From the NCBI RefSeq assembly GCF_003144115.1, contig NW_020312020.1, positions 62,001 to 126,000 on the forward strand: DNA of 64,000 nt, read 5' to 3'. The DNA is from Tilletiopsis washingtonensis (Eukaryota; Basidiomycota; Exobasidiomycetes; Entylomatales). Of this stretch, positions 52,598-64,000 are shown piece after piece (within the stretch, counting starts at the first letter, position 1; each line of letters begins with the position of its first letter). The notes under the pieces were generated by a model. The model saw only the letters and a program-made list of their open reading frames with translations, ran no database searches and was not told the origin of the DNA. The translations under genes were made by a program, and so were the position numbers.

Positions 52598-55309
52598 TCA
52601 TGGCGCAGTGTCCAGGCCTCGGCCCTCCTCGAGCAGCACAACCTCGACGGGCGCACTGAAGCCCTTCGGCTCCAGCACCTGCACCTGGCCCTGCCCGTCC
52701 ACCTCGACCAGCAGGCGCGAGCCATCACGGAAGTGCATCTCGCTCCGCACGGGCTGGGCTGCGTCGGCCAGCGTCGTCTTTGCGACGACGAGGACGAAGC
52801 CGCGCGTGCGCACGTCGTCGTCGAGCGCGTGCCCCTTGCGGCCCATGAGCAGCGCGCTGCCGGGCCGCAGCAGCAGCGGCAGCGAGAGCATCGAGTGTGC
52901 CTCGTCGCGCACGTACTTGGGGCCCGTGCGCGTCGAGCCGTCGAGGATGTTCGTCCACTTGCCCTCGGGCAGGTAGTAGGAGACGTGCGTCTCGTCGAAC
53001 ACGGGGCACACGAGCAGGTCGCGCCCGAGGAAGTACTGCGTGTCGACGTTCCACGAGCACCAGTCCTCGGGATACTCGAGGAACAGCGGCCGCATCAGCG
53101 GCGTGCCCTCCGGAATCTCGGTGAACATCGAGTCCATCAGGTACGGCACCAGGCGGTGCTTGAGGTGTGTGAACTTGGAGACCACCAGGGACGCCTCGTC
53201 GTCGATCAGCCACGGCACGCGGTACGACGCAGAGCCGTGCAGCCGCGAATGGGACGAGAGCAGGCCGAATTGCACCCAGCGCTTGCTGCAAGCAGGCCAC
53301 AGCGTAAGCAGTGGCAGGCAGATGCTCTTTCGAGGCACTCACTAGATCGCGGCAGCCGGCGTCTTGGCCAGGTCGCCGCCCGCCTTACCCTCGGCCTTGA
53401 AGCCGCCAATGTCGTGGCTGAAGTACGCAAAGCCGCTCAGGCCGAGCGATAGCCCACCGCGCAGCGTCTCTGCGAGGCCAGTCCACTCCGTGTCGACGTC
53501 GCCTCCCCAATGGACTGCACAGCTGTCAGCAACAGATCGCTCCGAGAGACAAGCACGAGGCCTCACCTGGTAACCGCTGTCCGCCGACGGTGGCTGATCG
53601 TGCGAAGAGACAAGCCTCGGCCACACCGCGCTTGCGGACGATAACGTCGTACACTGCCTCATTGTACAGACCCGTGCTGGAAGGAGCAGCGGTCAGCGTC
53701 TGGGTTGCTGCCGTCACGCATGACCCACTAGGCATTGTGCATCGTCCGCGGATTTGAGCCGTCATGGAACACCACGTCCTCGCACACGATGCGCTCGCCG
53801 AAGTCCGTCTTGAACGAGTCGACGCCGAGGTCCATCAGCGCTTCGAGGTAGCTCTGGTACCACTTTCTCGCCTCTGGGTTTGTGAAGTCAACAGTGGCGA
53901 TGCCCGCCTGCCAGTCGTTGCTCTGGAACGTCGAGCCGTCGCGCCGCTTGATGAAGTAGCCCTTCTCATCGCCCTCCTCGAAGAGGCGCGACTCCTGCGC
54001 AATGTACGGATTGATCCAGACGCACACCTTGATGCCCTGCTCGTGGATGCGCGCCAGGAAGCCCTGCGGGTCCGGAAAGAAGTCGGGGTCGAACTGAAAG
54101 TCGCACCAGCAGTGCGCTCGCTGCCAGAAGCAGTCAAAGTGCAGCACCGAGACGGGGCAGTCGCGCTCCCGCATGCCGTCGAGGAACGACTGCACCGTCT
54201 TCTCGTCGTACGACGTGAGGAAGGAGGTCGAGAGCCACAGGCCCCAGGACCAGTCGGGCACCGGCGGCGCCCGGCCGGTGAGCAGCGTGTAGCGCGCCAG
54301 GATCTCCTTGGGCGTCGCGCCAGCAATGATGTACAGCCGGATCGTCTCGCCGGGCACGGCAGCCTGCACGCGCGTCATCTTGTCGGACTGCACCTCCATC
54401 GAGACGTGGTCGAGCTGAGCGGGCGTGTGAGTCACGGTGAGAGCTGCGTGAAAGGGAGCGACGCACGTGGTCGATGTACACGCCGTAGCCCTTGTTCGTG
54501 AGGTAGAACGGGATGTTCTTGTACGCTGCGGCCATGTCAGCCAGGCCTGAGCGCATGGTGACGCTGCGACTCACCGACGGAGCTGCTGGTGCCGCCGTCC
54601 TCCTGTGAGAGCTCCACGGTCTGGCCGTTCTTGACAAACGGCCCGAAGCGCTCGCCCAGGCCGTAAACTTTCTCGCCCACGGCCAGGGTCGGGCTTGCGA
54701 CCATGTAGCCGCGGCGCTGGCTCTGCGGTGCGCGGTAGTACGGGTCGGCAATCGTCGTCGTCGCATTCTCGCGCTCGGCCAGCGCCGGCGAGGCGTTGGT
54801 GAGCAGCGCCCACTGCAGCGACTCCTGGCCCAGCTCAGTGAGCCTGCGCCCACTGCGGTCCTTGAACTCGATGCGAAAGCCGTCGGCCGCGCGCGCCAGC
54901 GTGGCACTGGCGACGTCTCCGGCCGTCGTCAGGCGAGCAAAGTCGGCGTCGATGTGCGAGCTGGCCTGCGAGCCCTCGGGCGGGCCGCCGTCGGGGAAGA
55001 GCACCGCACGGGGCTCCCTGAGCGCCGGCTTGCCTGCAAAGTGGCGCGCCGAGACGCCGATGATGCCGGCGGCGGGCGAGGTGAGCTCGACGGTGATGGT
55101 GGGCTTGTTGAGTGTGTCGCCGCGATGGCGCACATGGCGAGTCGTGCAGAGCGCACGCAGCCCGCCCTGCGGCAGCTCCGTGACGCGTGCGACCTCGGCG
55201 GCCGAGTGGACGTGCACGCCCTCGCGGCCGGCTGTGCAGCGGCGTCAGCTCGACGAACAGCGGCAGCCCGGCGCAGCAACTCACACCAGACGCCCTCAGT
55301 GAGACGCAT
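52598..55309 (-). CDS. GH31 alpha-xylosidase, YicI-like
   Basis: A 798-residue glycoside hydrolase family 31 enzyme closely resembling E. coli YicI (772 aa), which removes alpha-xylose from xyloglucan-type oligosaccharides such as isoprimeverose. Exons on the minus strand: 55285-55309, 54575-55231, 54467-54525, 53729-54414, 53567-53676, 53343-53514, 52598-53285; every phase fits and each join restores a family motif (SVGAYKNIPFYLTNKGYGVY, PRTMHNAYTGLYN, RLPVHWGGD, AIYKRWVQFGLLSSHSRLHG). The nucleophile is Asp451 in SFKTDFGERI; the acid/base is Asp518 in HWGGDVDTEW. The N-terminus MRLTEGVWSGREGVHVHSAA matches the YicI start, split by an intron after 25 nt. No signal peptide is seen, so the enzyme is probably intracellular. 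Numerous introns argue for long residence in this genome even if the family was once acquired from bacteria. Confidence 0.93.
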
Positions 55310-56174
55310 GCTTGAGAGAGGATTGTGGGACGGTCGAGCTGGGGCGCGACCAGGTGCCCTCTATATGGGGCGCCGCTCGCTGCGCTGCTCGGCAATCTTC
55401 TCGGCCTAGCTGTTCCCCGCGGCAACGTGCGGGGAGGGCGGCGCGCGGGGCGCCGCCGGCGGCAGGAGAGGAGAGCATCGTGCGCTGCCCGTTGTGACGC
55501 CGCACGGCGGATGTCAGGGTCGCCGCGCAAGCTCCGCTCGGCACGCGCGCGTGCGGGGAACGCGCAGGCAGGCGGCCAGCGTGCGCTGCGGCGGAGCACC
55601 GAGCTTCTGCCGGCGCCGGCCGCGGCAGAACCAGCAGGCCGGCTGCCGGCGCATCCGGCCAGCGGACGGCGCATCGGCGCGGCGTCGGCGTCCTACGGTG
55701 CGCAGATCTGCTGACGCTGCCGCCGGCTCGGCACACCCGATGCCGCGCCGCCGCGCCCTCTGACAGCTCTGTGCCTGCCGCGCCGAGGCACAGGCACATG
55801 ACGATGCACATGCACATGCTGCCGATGCCGCGATCCGGTATGCCGGCACCGCCATCTGCCATGCGCAACGTGCTGCGGCACGGCAATCGCTGCGATTCCG
55901 CAGATGTCCGGCGCGATGCGCTTGGCCGACGGCGTCGCGCAGATCAAGATACGCAGCGGGCAAACGCACGGGCGCGCGCGACGTGCGGGTCGCTCCCTGC
56001 GTCCGGTGTAAGATATGGTTCGTGCGTAGAGAGCAGGATGAATAGAAGCAGCGCACATGGGCGCAGCAGCGAAGGGGAAGCGCATCACGAGACGTATAGA
56101 GAGCGAATGTGGGAGAGAGAGAGGCGGCGAGGCAGGCGGGCAGGCAGTACGGAGCTGCCAAGGTATCGACACGT
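55310..56174. other. Intergenic region upstream of the alpha-xylosidase
   Basis: 865 bp containing the alpha-xylosidase promoter and the IML2 3' side. The half next to IML2 is less GC-rich (AGATATGGTTCGTGCG near 56011). No coding or RNA gene was recognised. Confidence 0.45.
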
Positions 56175-59100
56175 CTACTTGAGGGTCTCGAGGGCACCGT
56201 CTGCGCAGGGAGCGGTCAGCAGGGTGTAAGACCAGGGCTCCATGCGCCACTCACTGGAGCGCAGGATGCACATGTTCTGCATCGAGTATTTGCCCTTGTG
56301 CGCGACGAGGTGCTTGCTCGACATGATGATGTTGAACTCGGTGCGCGCCTGGTCGATCTTGCCCTGGCAGGCGTACAGACGGCCGAGCTCGTAGTGCGCA
56401 AAGTAGACGAGGTAGTCTGCGTGCAGCAGGGATCAGCAGGGTGACCGCCAGTGCCGACCGTCAGTCACAACTCACGGTCCAGCGAGATCTTGTCGCCCTC
56501 GTCGATCACGTTCTGCAGGCTGATCTGGCACTGCTTGGCCGCCTCCTCGACCGGAATCGGGCTCTCCTTGGGGTCGACGCGCGCGTGCTTCTCGGGGTAG
56601 GCAATGTAGCGCAGCGTGACGCCGCGCAGGAAGTGCGCCAGGCAGTAGTCGTCCCAGTACTCGTCGGCGCCCGAGTGGTACGAGCTCGGGTCCTCGACGG
56701 CGCGCAGGTCGGCCAGCGCGTCCGAGATCTCGACGAGCTGCTCGTCGGCGAGCGCGTAGCGCGGCGCGTTGGTGAGGCAGTGGTAGATGTAGGAGAACTC
56801 GATGGCCGGCAGCAGCAGACGCTTCTGGCTGATGAACTTCTTGGCCTTGCGGGCGCAGTATTTCTGGCGCAGCAGTGTCAGGGCAGGTCCCGCTGCAGCG
56901 TCTTTGCGCGCCACTCACCTCCATGGGAATCGACTTGCCGGCAATGCGCTGCATCGCCTCGGGCACCTTGCGGAACAGCGCCGCCGCCTCGCGGTCGTCC
57001 TGCCCCGTCTGCGCCAGGTTCACGGCGCGGCCGTACGTGTACACGGCCTTCGACCAGTTCGACTCCTTGAGCAGGATCGTGAAGCAGTCGTAGGCCTCCT
57101 TCCACTGCGCCAGACTCATGTGGCACAGGCTCATGTCCCAGTAGCAGCTGCAGAGGGTCGGTCAGCGCCTGAAGTGCCGCCCCTCGTCACGCGCCTCTGA
57201 CTCACATGTGCTGGAGCTGCACGTACTCGCGCTGCACGTCGCGCGCAGCCCGGTACTGCGTGATCGCCTTCTCGGCCAGCGCTTCGGTGGAATAGAGGCG
57301 GCCAGAGAAGTAGAGGAAGAAGACACCTGCGAAGGACGCTTCAGCCTGATGTACACGATGCGAGGCTGCGCAAGACTCACCCTGAGGGTAGCGCTCCAGG
57401 TTGTAGTGCAGCACCTTGTCGGCAAAGTCGATGTCCGTGCCGGACACGGGGATGAACGTGGAGATGACGAGGTGGTAGAGCAGGATGCCCATGTCGCACT
57501 GCGCGCGCAGTAATGTCAGCCGCGCGCGACACGCCGGCAGCTCCGTGCAACTCACAATCTGGCGGCGCAGACCCTCCTTGGCCTGGTCCATCGCGGGCTG
57601 CAGCTCCTTCTTGTCGTCGCTCCACTCGCCAGCGCGCGCGAGCGTCATGAGGCCCCACTCGCAGTCGCCAGTGTAGCCGAAGACCTGCGAGAGCGCTGTC
57701 AGCGCGCAGTGGTGTGCGGACACGCGCACGCGCCGCTCACCTCCATGATCTTGAGCACCTTGCCGGGCAGCAGGCCGAGGATCATGCTGATCAGGCCGTT
57801 GCCGAGGTACACGCCCGAGCGGAAGTCCTCGTCGACGGCCTCGTCGCGCTTGGCGCCGCCCTTCTTCTGCGCCTGCTCGTCGGCCCACTCGACGTACTTC
57901 GACATCGAGCGGTAGATGCCGTACGAGTTGCGCAGGTTGAGCGCCTCGGACACGAAGGCGAAGAAGTCGCCCGAGTAGAGGACTGCGCCGCGCACAGACG
58001 TCAGCACACAAGGAGAACGGCAGAGCGCTGTGTCCACTCACTGCCCATGATTGCCTTGAGCAGCAGGCTCTCGGCGTAGACCAGCTCAGCATGGCGCTGC
58101 ACCTTGGTCATCGACGCCATCGTGCCGGTGCTGGCGCCAGAGCCGCGCACAAAGCGGCCAAAGCTGGCCACGGTGCCGGCGGGCTTGCGCAGCAGGTTTG
58201 CGATCGTCAGCGCATCCTTGCAGTAGGAGATGGCCTTGGCCAGGTCCTCCGGCTCGAACGTCTGCGTGACGGCAGTGGTCAGCTGCGGTCTGGCGCAGTG
58301 CGCGCGCGCATACACACCATGAAGCCCTTGATCACCGCAATGAGCGCGTCGCCGAGCGCGTAGTACAGCTTGCGGTCGCTGTACTTCTTCATGATCTCCT
58401 CGGCCTCGAGCATGCGCGAGTTCAGGAACAGGTTCAGGGCGCGGCGCGCTTCCTTGATGTCGCGCTCCATCTCATCGGCGTCCATCTTCACGTCGTCAAA
58501 CGTGAGCTTGGCGACGCGCGCGGCCTTCTCGCGCACGTGCGTGGGCGTCTCCTTCTTGGCCTTGGCGTCTGCGGGCGTGCTCGTCTCGTCGCCGCCGACC
58601 GGCTCGGAGCCGCTGCGCCGCTTGGCGCCGGCCGTGCCGCGCAGAGCCGCGGGCGCGCCGCGCGTGCTCTCGCTGTCGCCGGCCAGCGTCGTGGCAGTGG
58701 ACTCGCTGAGTCCGCGCGAGCGGCTCTGGCTGTGGTTGCTGGCGCGGCCGCGGTTCGAGCGATGCGCAGGGCCGTCGTCCTCGTCGTGCTCGGCGATGTC
58801 GGCCAGCTCGGCGTCGTGGAACTCCTCGTCCTCGGAAGAGTAGTCCGCGTCGCGCTCGGGCTTGCCGTTGGCCTGCTCGCCCGAGCCGCCGAGCACCTTG
58901 CCGGCTAGCGCTGCGGCACCGCCCGCGACAGCTGCGCCCGCGCCCACAGCGACACCCACTGCGGCTCCAAGGTATCCCTGCTGCTGCGTGTTCTCCTGAG
59001 CGCCGTTGGTCTCGCTGCTCTTCTGCCGCTGCGGCTGGATCCGCTGCTCGATTTCTCTGGCGTCGAGATCTTCGCTCGTCGAGACGTGCAGCGGCGGCGC

Positions 59101-60131
59101 CACCGTCTGCACAGTGCGCACGGGCTTGACGCTTCCATCGGCAGCCTTCTTGTTGAACGTCGTGCGGCGGCCGGAGCGCGCGCCCGAGAGGCCCGAGGAG
59201 GTGCTGTGAGCAGGCGAGGCCGGCACAGACGCCATGCGCGCGGGTGCGGCGTCGACCGTGGGGCTCGAGCCGGCAGAGCGCAGCGGGTGCTCGGGCACAT
59301 CCGAGCTGGCCGGCAGCGCAGGGACCGGCGGCGGTGTCTCGCGCTCCTCGGCCGGCTCGGCGCGGCCATTGGCGCCGTTGGTGGCCGCGGCTGCGCTGGC
59401 GCCGCTCTTCTTGCTGAAGCTCGACATGCGCTGGCTCATGCTGCGGCGGTTGCTCGTGGTGCTGCCGGAGCGCGAGCGCGCCTCCTTGCCGCCCTCGTCA
59501 TCCGAGCCCTGGCGCGAGCCGCGGCGCATGATGCTCGAGATGATGGCGCGCGAGCTGCGCCGCGACGAGATGCTGCGGCGGTCCTCGTCGATCTCGGGCT
59601 TCGCGGGCTGCGCGCTGTTTGAGCGCTCGCGCGACGAGAGGTTCGACGGCTGGTGGCTGCAGAGGGGTCAGCTGGGTCCTCTGCGAGTGCAAAGCGCCGA
59701 GCGCATCGCGCAAGTAGCACGAGAGCGCGACAAAGATCGCACACCCAGCTCACAAGAGCTGGCAGCTCTCTGCGCAAGTGCCGCTCTCCGTGCCTCTGCC
59801 AGCGCGCACATCACTCTACTCACCGGAGCGCCTGGCTGCCGTTGACGTCCGGGTTGGGCGAGGGCGAGTCGGCGGCGCGGCCCTTGTTGCTGAAGCTCTT
59901 GCGGCGCGAGCTGCGCGACTGGGAGCGCGCCATGTCGCCGTTGGGCGCACTCTGCTGCTCGTTGGCGCTCGAGGGCCGGCGCGAGCGCAGCAGTGCGTCC
60001 GTGTTGGACACGGGGCTGGCAGGCTCGGGCGAGGCCTCTGCCGGCTCGGCGGCCATGCTGGCGAGGATGGAGCGGCGCGAGGTGGAGACGCGCGGGCCCA
60101 GCGTGTCGGCGGGGTTCGCTACGGCGGCCAT
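56175..60131 (-). CDS. IML2: IML2/TTC39 family protein
   Basis: A 1,093-residue IML2 homologue. IML2 and TTC39 proteins are TPR-like; yeast Iml2 is linked to lipid droplets and clearance of protein inclusions. Eleven exons on the minus strand: 59824-60131, 58318-59656, 58042-58261, 57741-57982, 57556-57684, 57381-57498, 57206-57326, 56919-57147, 56476-56863, 56255-56416, 56175-56200. The first 480 residues are Ser/Arg/Glu-rich and low-complexity, with one Gly/Ala/Val segment (about 326-356, YLGAAVGVAVGAGAAVAGGA) hydrophobic enough to touch membrane. The conserved part follows: AEEIMKKYSDRKLYYALGDA, FGYTGDCEWGLMTLARAG, VFFLYFSGRLYSTEALAEKA, ICYWDMSLCHMSLAQWKEAY, LLKESNWSKAVYTYGRA and YLVYFAHYELGRLYACQGK. 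Acceptor 58261 was chosen for intron 2 because the alternative would leave a 35-nt intron. Yeast Iml2 is about 730 residues, so the N-terminus is extended. Confidence 0.91.
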
Positions 60132-62533
60132 GGTGGGCAGTAGCGGAGGGGTGGTGGTGAGAGGAGAGGAGCAGAGAGCGTCAGCTGGGACAAGAGGTGG
60201 ATGCCAGGCGGCGAGCAGACGCCGGCAGGATGCAAAGCGGGCCCAGACGTGCAGCAGCAGCAGCGCAGCATCCACGCCGGAGCGGCATCAGCGCGGCGGC
60301 GCCCGTGCCTGGAGAAAGGCCGCTCCGCTGTCCGCCCATGCCGCTGCCGCGCCTTGCCTCTGCAGGCCCGAATCTCTGGCGCACCCCGCGCCCCACGCCC
60401 GCCGTTGCGGTGCCGGCTCTGCGCCTTTTCGCCCTCGCTGTGCGACTCACCTCGACGGCGCGGCGCCCGCACCGAGGCCGGCCGCTCAGCCGACGACGGG
60501 TCGAGGAAGAGGTAGTGCTGGCCCATCGCTGGCAGCGGGCACGGCGGCAGTCGAGGCGGGGCAGGCGCTGCTGTGTCGTGCGGTGCTGCTCCACTCGCTG
60601 CGAGGCAAAAGTCAGCGTCAGCGCGGCGCGGGGCCAGACACGGTCTGCGGAGCGCGGCTTGGTGACGGCACGGCAGGACAGATGATGCGCACGAAGTGTG
60701 AGGGACGGGCGCGGCGCGAGTATCGCCGCGGGGACGACGTGAAAGGGCAGCTGCGGGGTGCGGAGAAGGAAGCGTGGAGCCTAGCGTAGGTGGCGAGACA
60801 GCGAGGCGCGAAGGCAGCCTGGCAGCACAGCAGCTGCGCTCCCGTGCCGCGGCGCTCGGCGAGAGCGACGGCCTCTCTGCGCGCCGCGAACTCAAGGCCT
60901 CTCTCCTCGCTGCCCCTCTCGCTGCTCGCCGTCGAACTGGCAGCTGCTCGACATGTTGTCAGGTGCAGGCCCTGGGGCGTCTCTGCACCCCTCATGCATG
61001 CGCTGAACGAGCTCGAGCAGCGGCACGGCGCGGGAAGGAGACGCTCAGGAACATCGCAGGGGCCCCATCGGCGCCGGCTGTTCTGCAGCTGCTTGCTTGG
61101 CCTTTCATGCGACGCTTCTTCTCTGCTTGTGTCCCGAGCAGGGGCAGTGCGGCAGACGGGCGCAGAGGTGCCTCTCGACGCACTTGCTGCTGAGCTCGAC
61201 CTTCGGATTGCGGGGAAGGACGCTGCAGCCGTCTGAGATGCGCTTTTCAAGCACGTCTGGGGCCGTTTCCCCGCGTCGGAGGGCTTGACACGCTGCAGGG
61301 CCGGCTGGCGCATGGCACGAGACCCCAGGAGCCAGTCAGAGACGCTCTGAAAGGGCTCGTGCGACCTGACATGGGCAAGGAAGGGACCGCAGCTGCAGCG
61401 GCTGAGGCGGTGCGATGCGGTGCTCGCGCGGCAGCATCAGGCCGCGCTGAGACCCGCTTGCTCGGCTCGCTTGCGCGGAGGTCGGAGCGCGCTTGGCCTC
61501 CGCAGCGCGGCGTCTGCTGGGCCTGACAGCATGCTCCCATGCCTCGCAACGCTGCCGTCTCGCGCTGATGATCCGCTGAATGCTGCACTGCACCCCATAT
61601 CTGGGCAGCTCGGACGTTCCCACGCAAGAGCAGGGACCTCGAAAGATTCGGACGAGCCCCTGCGCCCGACTTGGCCGCCTGCTAATCAGATCTCGGACGC
61701 TCTGGCAGCTCAAGCGCTATATGCTGCCTTCACCTTCTAGGCAACAGGCACAGAACGTAAGGCGGCCAACTTTGAGTGCTAGATAGATGAAGCTGGAAGC
61801 ACCAAGGGCGAGCTGCACCTTGGGAAGAAGGCACTCCCGTGCCTTGAGAGGAGTGAAAGAGGAGCTTCGCCGCACCCTTGCTGGCGACCTCGAGTGATCT
61901 GCCGTTCCCACGCGAGCCCTCGCCTGGAGCAGCGGCGGGTCCTCATATGCGCCAGCCGCCAGAGCTCTCGACCTCTGAGGCGCTGGAGCGTCACTCCAGC
62001 ATGTCCAAGATGCCGTCACTCGACTCGTGAGCAGCAGCAGCAAGCGCTCGGGCATCGAGACTGCAGGCACCTGTCAGCTACGCGCAACAGAATTCAGATT
62101 GAGCTCTCGCAGCGCGCGCGGCGCGATAGTCAGCCGCTCCAATGTCCTGCAGCTGGCCAGGCGGCAGGAGCAGCGCATTTGAGCCAGTCGCTGTCGAGTG
62201 TCTAGAGGCGTGCACAGCGGTGCTGTCGGGATTGTGAAGGCTACTTGGGGGATGTGAACAGCCTGTGGTACAGCTGCAGCTGCGAGATGGGGCCCGATGT
62301 GGTCCCGCTGCACGCCACGGCGCGCCATGCCGCGCGGGTGCAGGGCGCCGGCTCGAGCGGGAGGCGCAGCAGCAGCCGCCACGCGGCACGGCGGCGGCAT
62401 GCGGCCGCACCGCGCATCATCTACCGCCGCCGTGCCTTGGCGGGCGCGAGCAGCCGCGCAGCGTGGAGACCGAGCACCGCTCCGCACTGCCGCACCTATC
62501 TCTCCACCACCATCACCTCCTCCCTCCCGTCAC
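60132..62533. other. Long intergenic region upstream of IML2 and BSD2
   Basis: About 2.4 kb between divergent starts (IML2 minus, BSD2 plus). Open frames on both strands resemble no protein family. The last 120 bp before the BSD2 ATG are CT/CA-rich. A relatively AT-richer patch lies near 61720-61860. No tRNA, repeat or mobile element was seen. Confidence 0.5.
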
Positions 62534-64000
62534 ATGTCGCACGATCCCTCGGCGCGCTCTCTGCTCGGGCATGCGCGCGGCGCCGGCACCGACGTGGCAC
62601 ACCCGCCGCGCTCGCGCCAGGCCGAGCTCGCGGCCGCCTTCGACTCGGACGGCGACTCGGACGGCGACGACGAGCCGCGTGCCGCTGCCTCCTCCCGCCG
62701 CACACGCTCCGCCACCGACGAGGACGACAGCCACGTCTTCTTCGACGCCGGCGATGCGCTGCCGGCCGAGGACGCCTCCAGCGACGACCCGCTGGGCGCC
62801 AGCCGCATGCAGCACAGCGCCGCACCGCCACCCTCCTCGCGGCCCGCGCCCACGCCGCATGCTCTCGGCGTGCAGACGCCCAGCCCAGACCTGCAGCCAG
62901 GCGCATACGACTTCGAGGCGCCGACCTACTTTTCCGCTGCCGGCTCGTCTGCCTCTGGGCCCTCGCGCAGTGCCGGCGCATCGGGCAGCGCGTCGGGCAG
63001 CAGCGGCGTCGGCCCAACAGGCTACTCGTCCGCCTCTATCGCAGGCCCGAGCGCCTCCTTCTCCGCCGCGCCGCAGCCCAGCGGTGCTCTGGCGCGCACT
63101 CGCCTAGCACTCGGCCGCTTTGGCCGCTTCGTCGGCATGCGTGTGCCTGGCGCCACGTATGCCAGCCTGAGCCAGGACGATGGCCAGCCGGCACGTCGCC
63201 GTGTTATGGGCGGCGGCAGCGGCGACGGCGTGTTTGCCAATCTCAGCGCCAAGCCTGAGCGACGACGGCGTACCGGCGATGGCGAAGATCGCGGCGATGA
63301 CGATGACTTGGTGTGTGCTTCCTGACTCGTACATAGCGAGTTGTGGGCTGACAGTCTGTGCGCAGGTCGACGAGGTGCTGCCACCAACATACGACGTCGC
63401 GGCCGCCGACGCGGCTCCTGCTTACTGGGAGACGACCATCATCGGCGGCGGCCTGCATCCTCTCGCACCCGGCGGCATGGGTTGGACGCCGGGCGGCGCA
63501 CACGTCGGCGCCATCGAGGACCTTATCATCGATGGCCTGCCCGTCGGCAACTTCTTTGGCTTTGCGTGGAACTTGCTCGTGTCGATGAGCTTCCAGTTCG
63601 TCGGTGAGTCGAAGCCTTGCCGCTCGACAAAGCGCTACGCTGACTCTTTTCGCAGGCTTCCTCCTCACCTACCTCCTGCACACCACACACGCTGCGCGCT
63701 GCGGCTCGCAGGCCGGCCTCGGCATCACACTCATTCAGTACGGCTTCTTCCTGCGCACTCGCTCGACGCTCGACGTCGGCAAGCCCGTCGAGGATGCGCC
63801 CAGCGCCACGCCAACCGGCGACACCTCTGCTCTCGGCCATCAGTGGTGGGAGCTGCAGCACGGCGACGTCTCCTCTGCGGCGCGCAGCGTCGTGGCGCGC
63901 GGCCTGTCGATGATCGGCCGGCAGATCGCCAACGGTACAGCTGATGCGCTGGCTGCTGGCGCCGAGGCGCCCGGCCACGAGGCGCAGCACGACGACGGCC
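62534..64000 (+). CDS. BSD2: BSD2/Ndfip-type adaptor of the Rsp5 ubiquitin ligase, 5' part
   Basis: A Bsd2/NDFIP family protein, an integral membrane adaptor that brings Rsp5/NEDD4 ubiquitin ligases to cargo such as metal transporters in the Golgi-endosome system. Exons: 62534-63310, 63366-63603, 63656 to beyond the window end. Residues 1-259 are Ser/Ala/Asp-rich and disordered. The second exon carries the PY motif LPPTYD and the family block WTPGGAHVGAIEDLIIDGLP followed by VGNFFGFAWNLLV. Membrane segments include NLLVSMSFQFVGFLLTYLL (across the second intron) and LGITLIQYGFFL; a third is expected near or beyond the window end. The frame is open to the last base, so the C-terminus is missing here. 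Confidence 0.9.

Noticed and set aside
58283-58317. 35-nt alternative intron 2 in IML2
   Set aside because: Shorter than normal fungal introns; the acceptor at 58262 gives 56 nt with a CTGAC branch-like site.
1-64000. Transposons, LTR elements, insertion sequences or CRISPR arrays
   Set aside because: No terminal repeats, reverse transcriptase or transposase motifs, or spaced direct repeats were seen other than the coding 39-bp array.

Overview
This window is nuclear DNA of a GC-rich filamentous or yeast-like fungus, most likely a basidiomycete and probably in Ustilaginomycotina. The evidence is compact spliced genes, short GTGAGT/GTGCGT...CAG introns (mostly 50-70 nt), fungal-specific proteins (IML2, BSD2, RIM15, DEP-RGS, ADP1-type ABCG transporter) and a Rep1-like Kex2-processed repeat protein. 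The subphylum is inference from overall character, not a phylogeny. I see no transposon, tRNA, rRNA or CRISPR array.

Left end (1-7.1 kb), the accessory part: a FAD-dependent phenol 2-monooxygenase-like gene (cut by the window edge), a small secreted protein of unknown function, and a 265-residue secreted precursor with 18 Arg-Arg sites and six near-identical 13-residue units. All three are on the minus strand and widely spaced. The two secreted-protein genes share a core-promoter-like element and a similar leader next to the ATG.

Middle (7-29.6 kb), a dense housekeeping block: LSM12, the sterol transporter NPC1/NCR1, TFIIIC subunit TFC4, mitochondrial ribosomal protein bS18m, cytosolic PheRS alpha (FRS2), RPL29, peroxisomal E3 ligase PEX2 and an ADP1-type ABC transporter. 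Three head-to-head pairs (NPC1/TFC4, bS18m/FRS2, PEX2/ADP1) share short promoter regions.

Right half (29.6-64 kb), signalling and membrane traffic: a DEP-RGS regulator of G-protein signalling, a giant RIM15 kinase (PAS, zinc finger, AGC kinase, receiver), an ankyrin-DysF-FYVE-RING protein, a YicI-like GH31 alpha-xylosidase, IML2, and the 5' part of BSD2 (cut by the right edge). RGS, RIM15 and BSD2 each have about 2.4 kb of apparently non-coding DNA upstream.

The most interesting locus is the Kex2-repeat precursor at 4280-5077. Its units begin with Ala-Pro-Glu-Pro and end in Asn-Ser-Arg-Arg, as expected if Kex2 cleavage were followed by Ste13-like dipeptide trimming; every nucleotide difference among the six tandem units is synonymous. 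Exon boundaries below were read by eye from splice consensus and reading-frame continuity.
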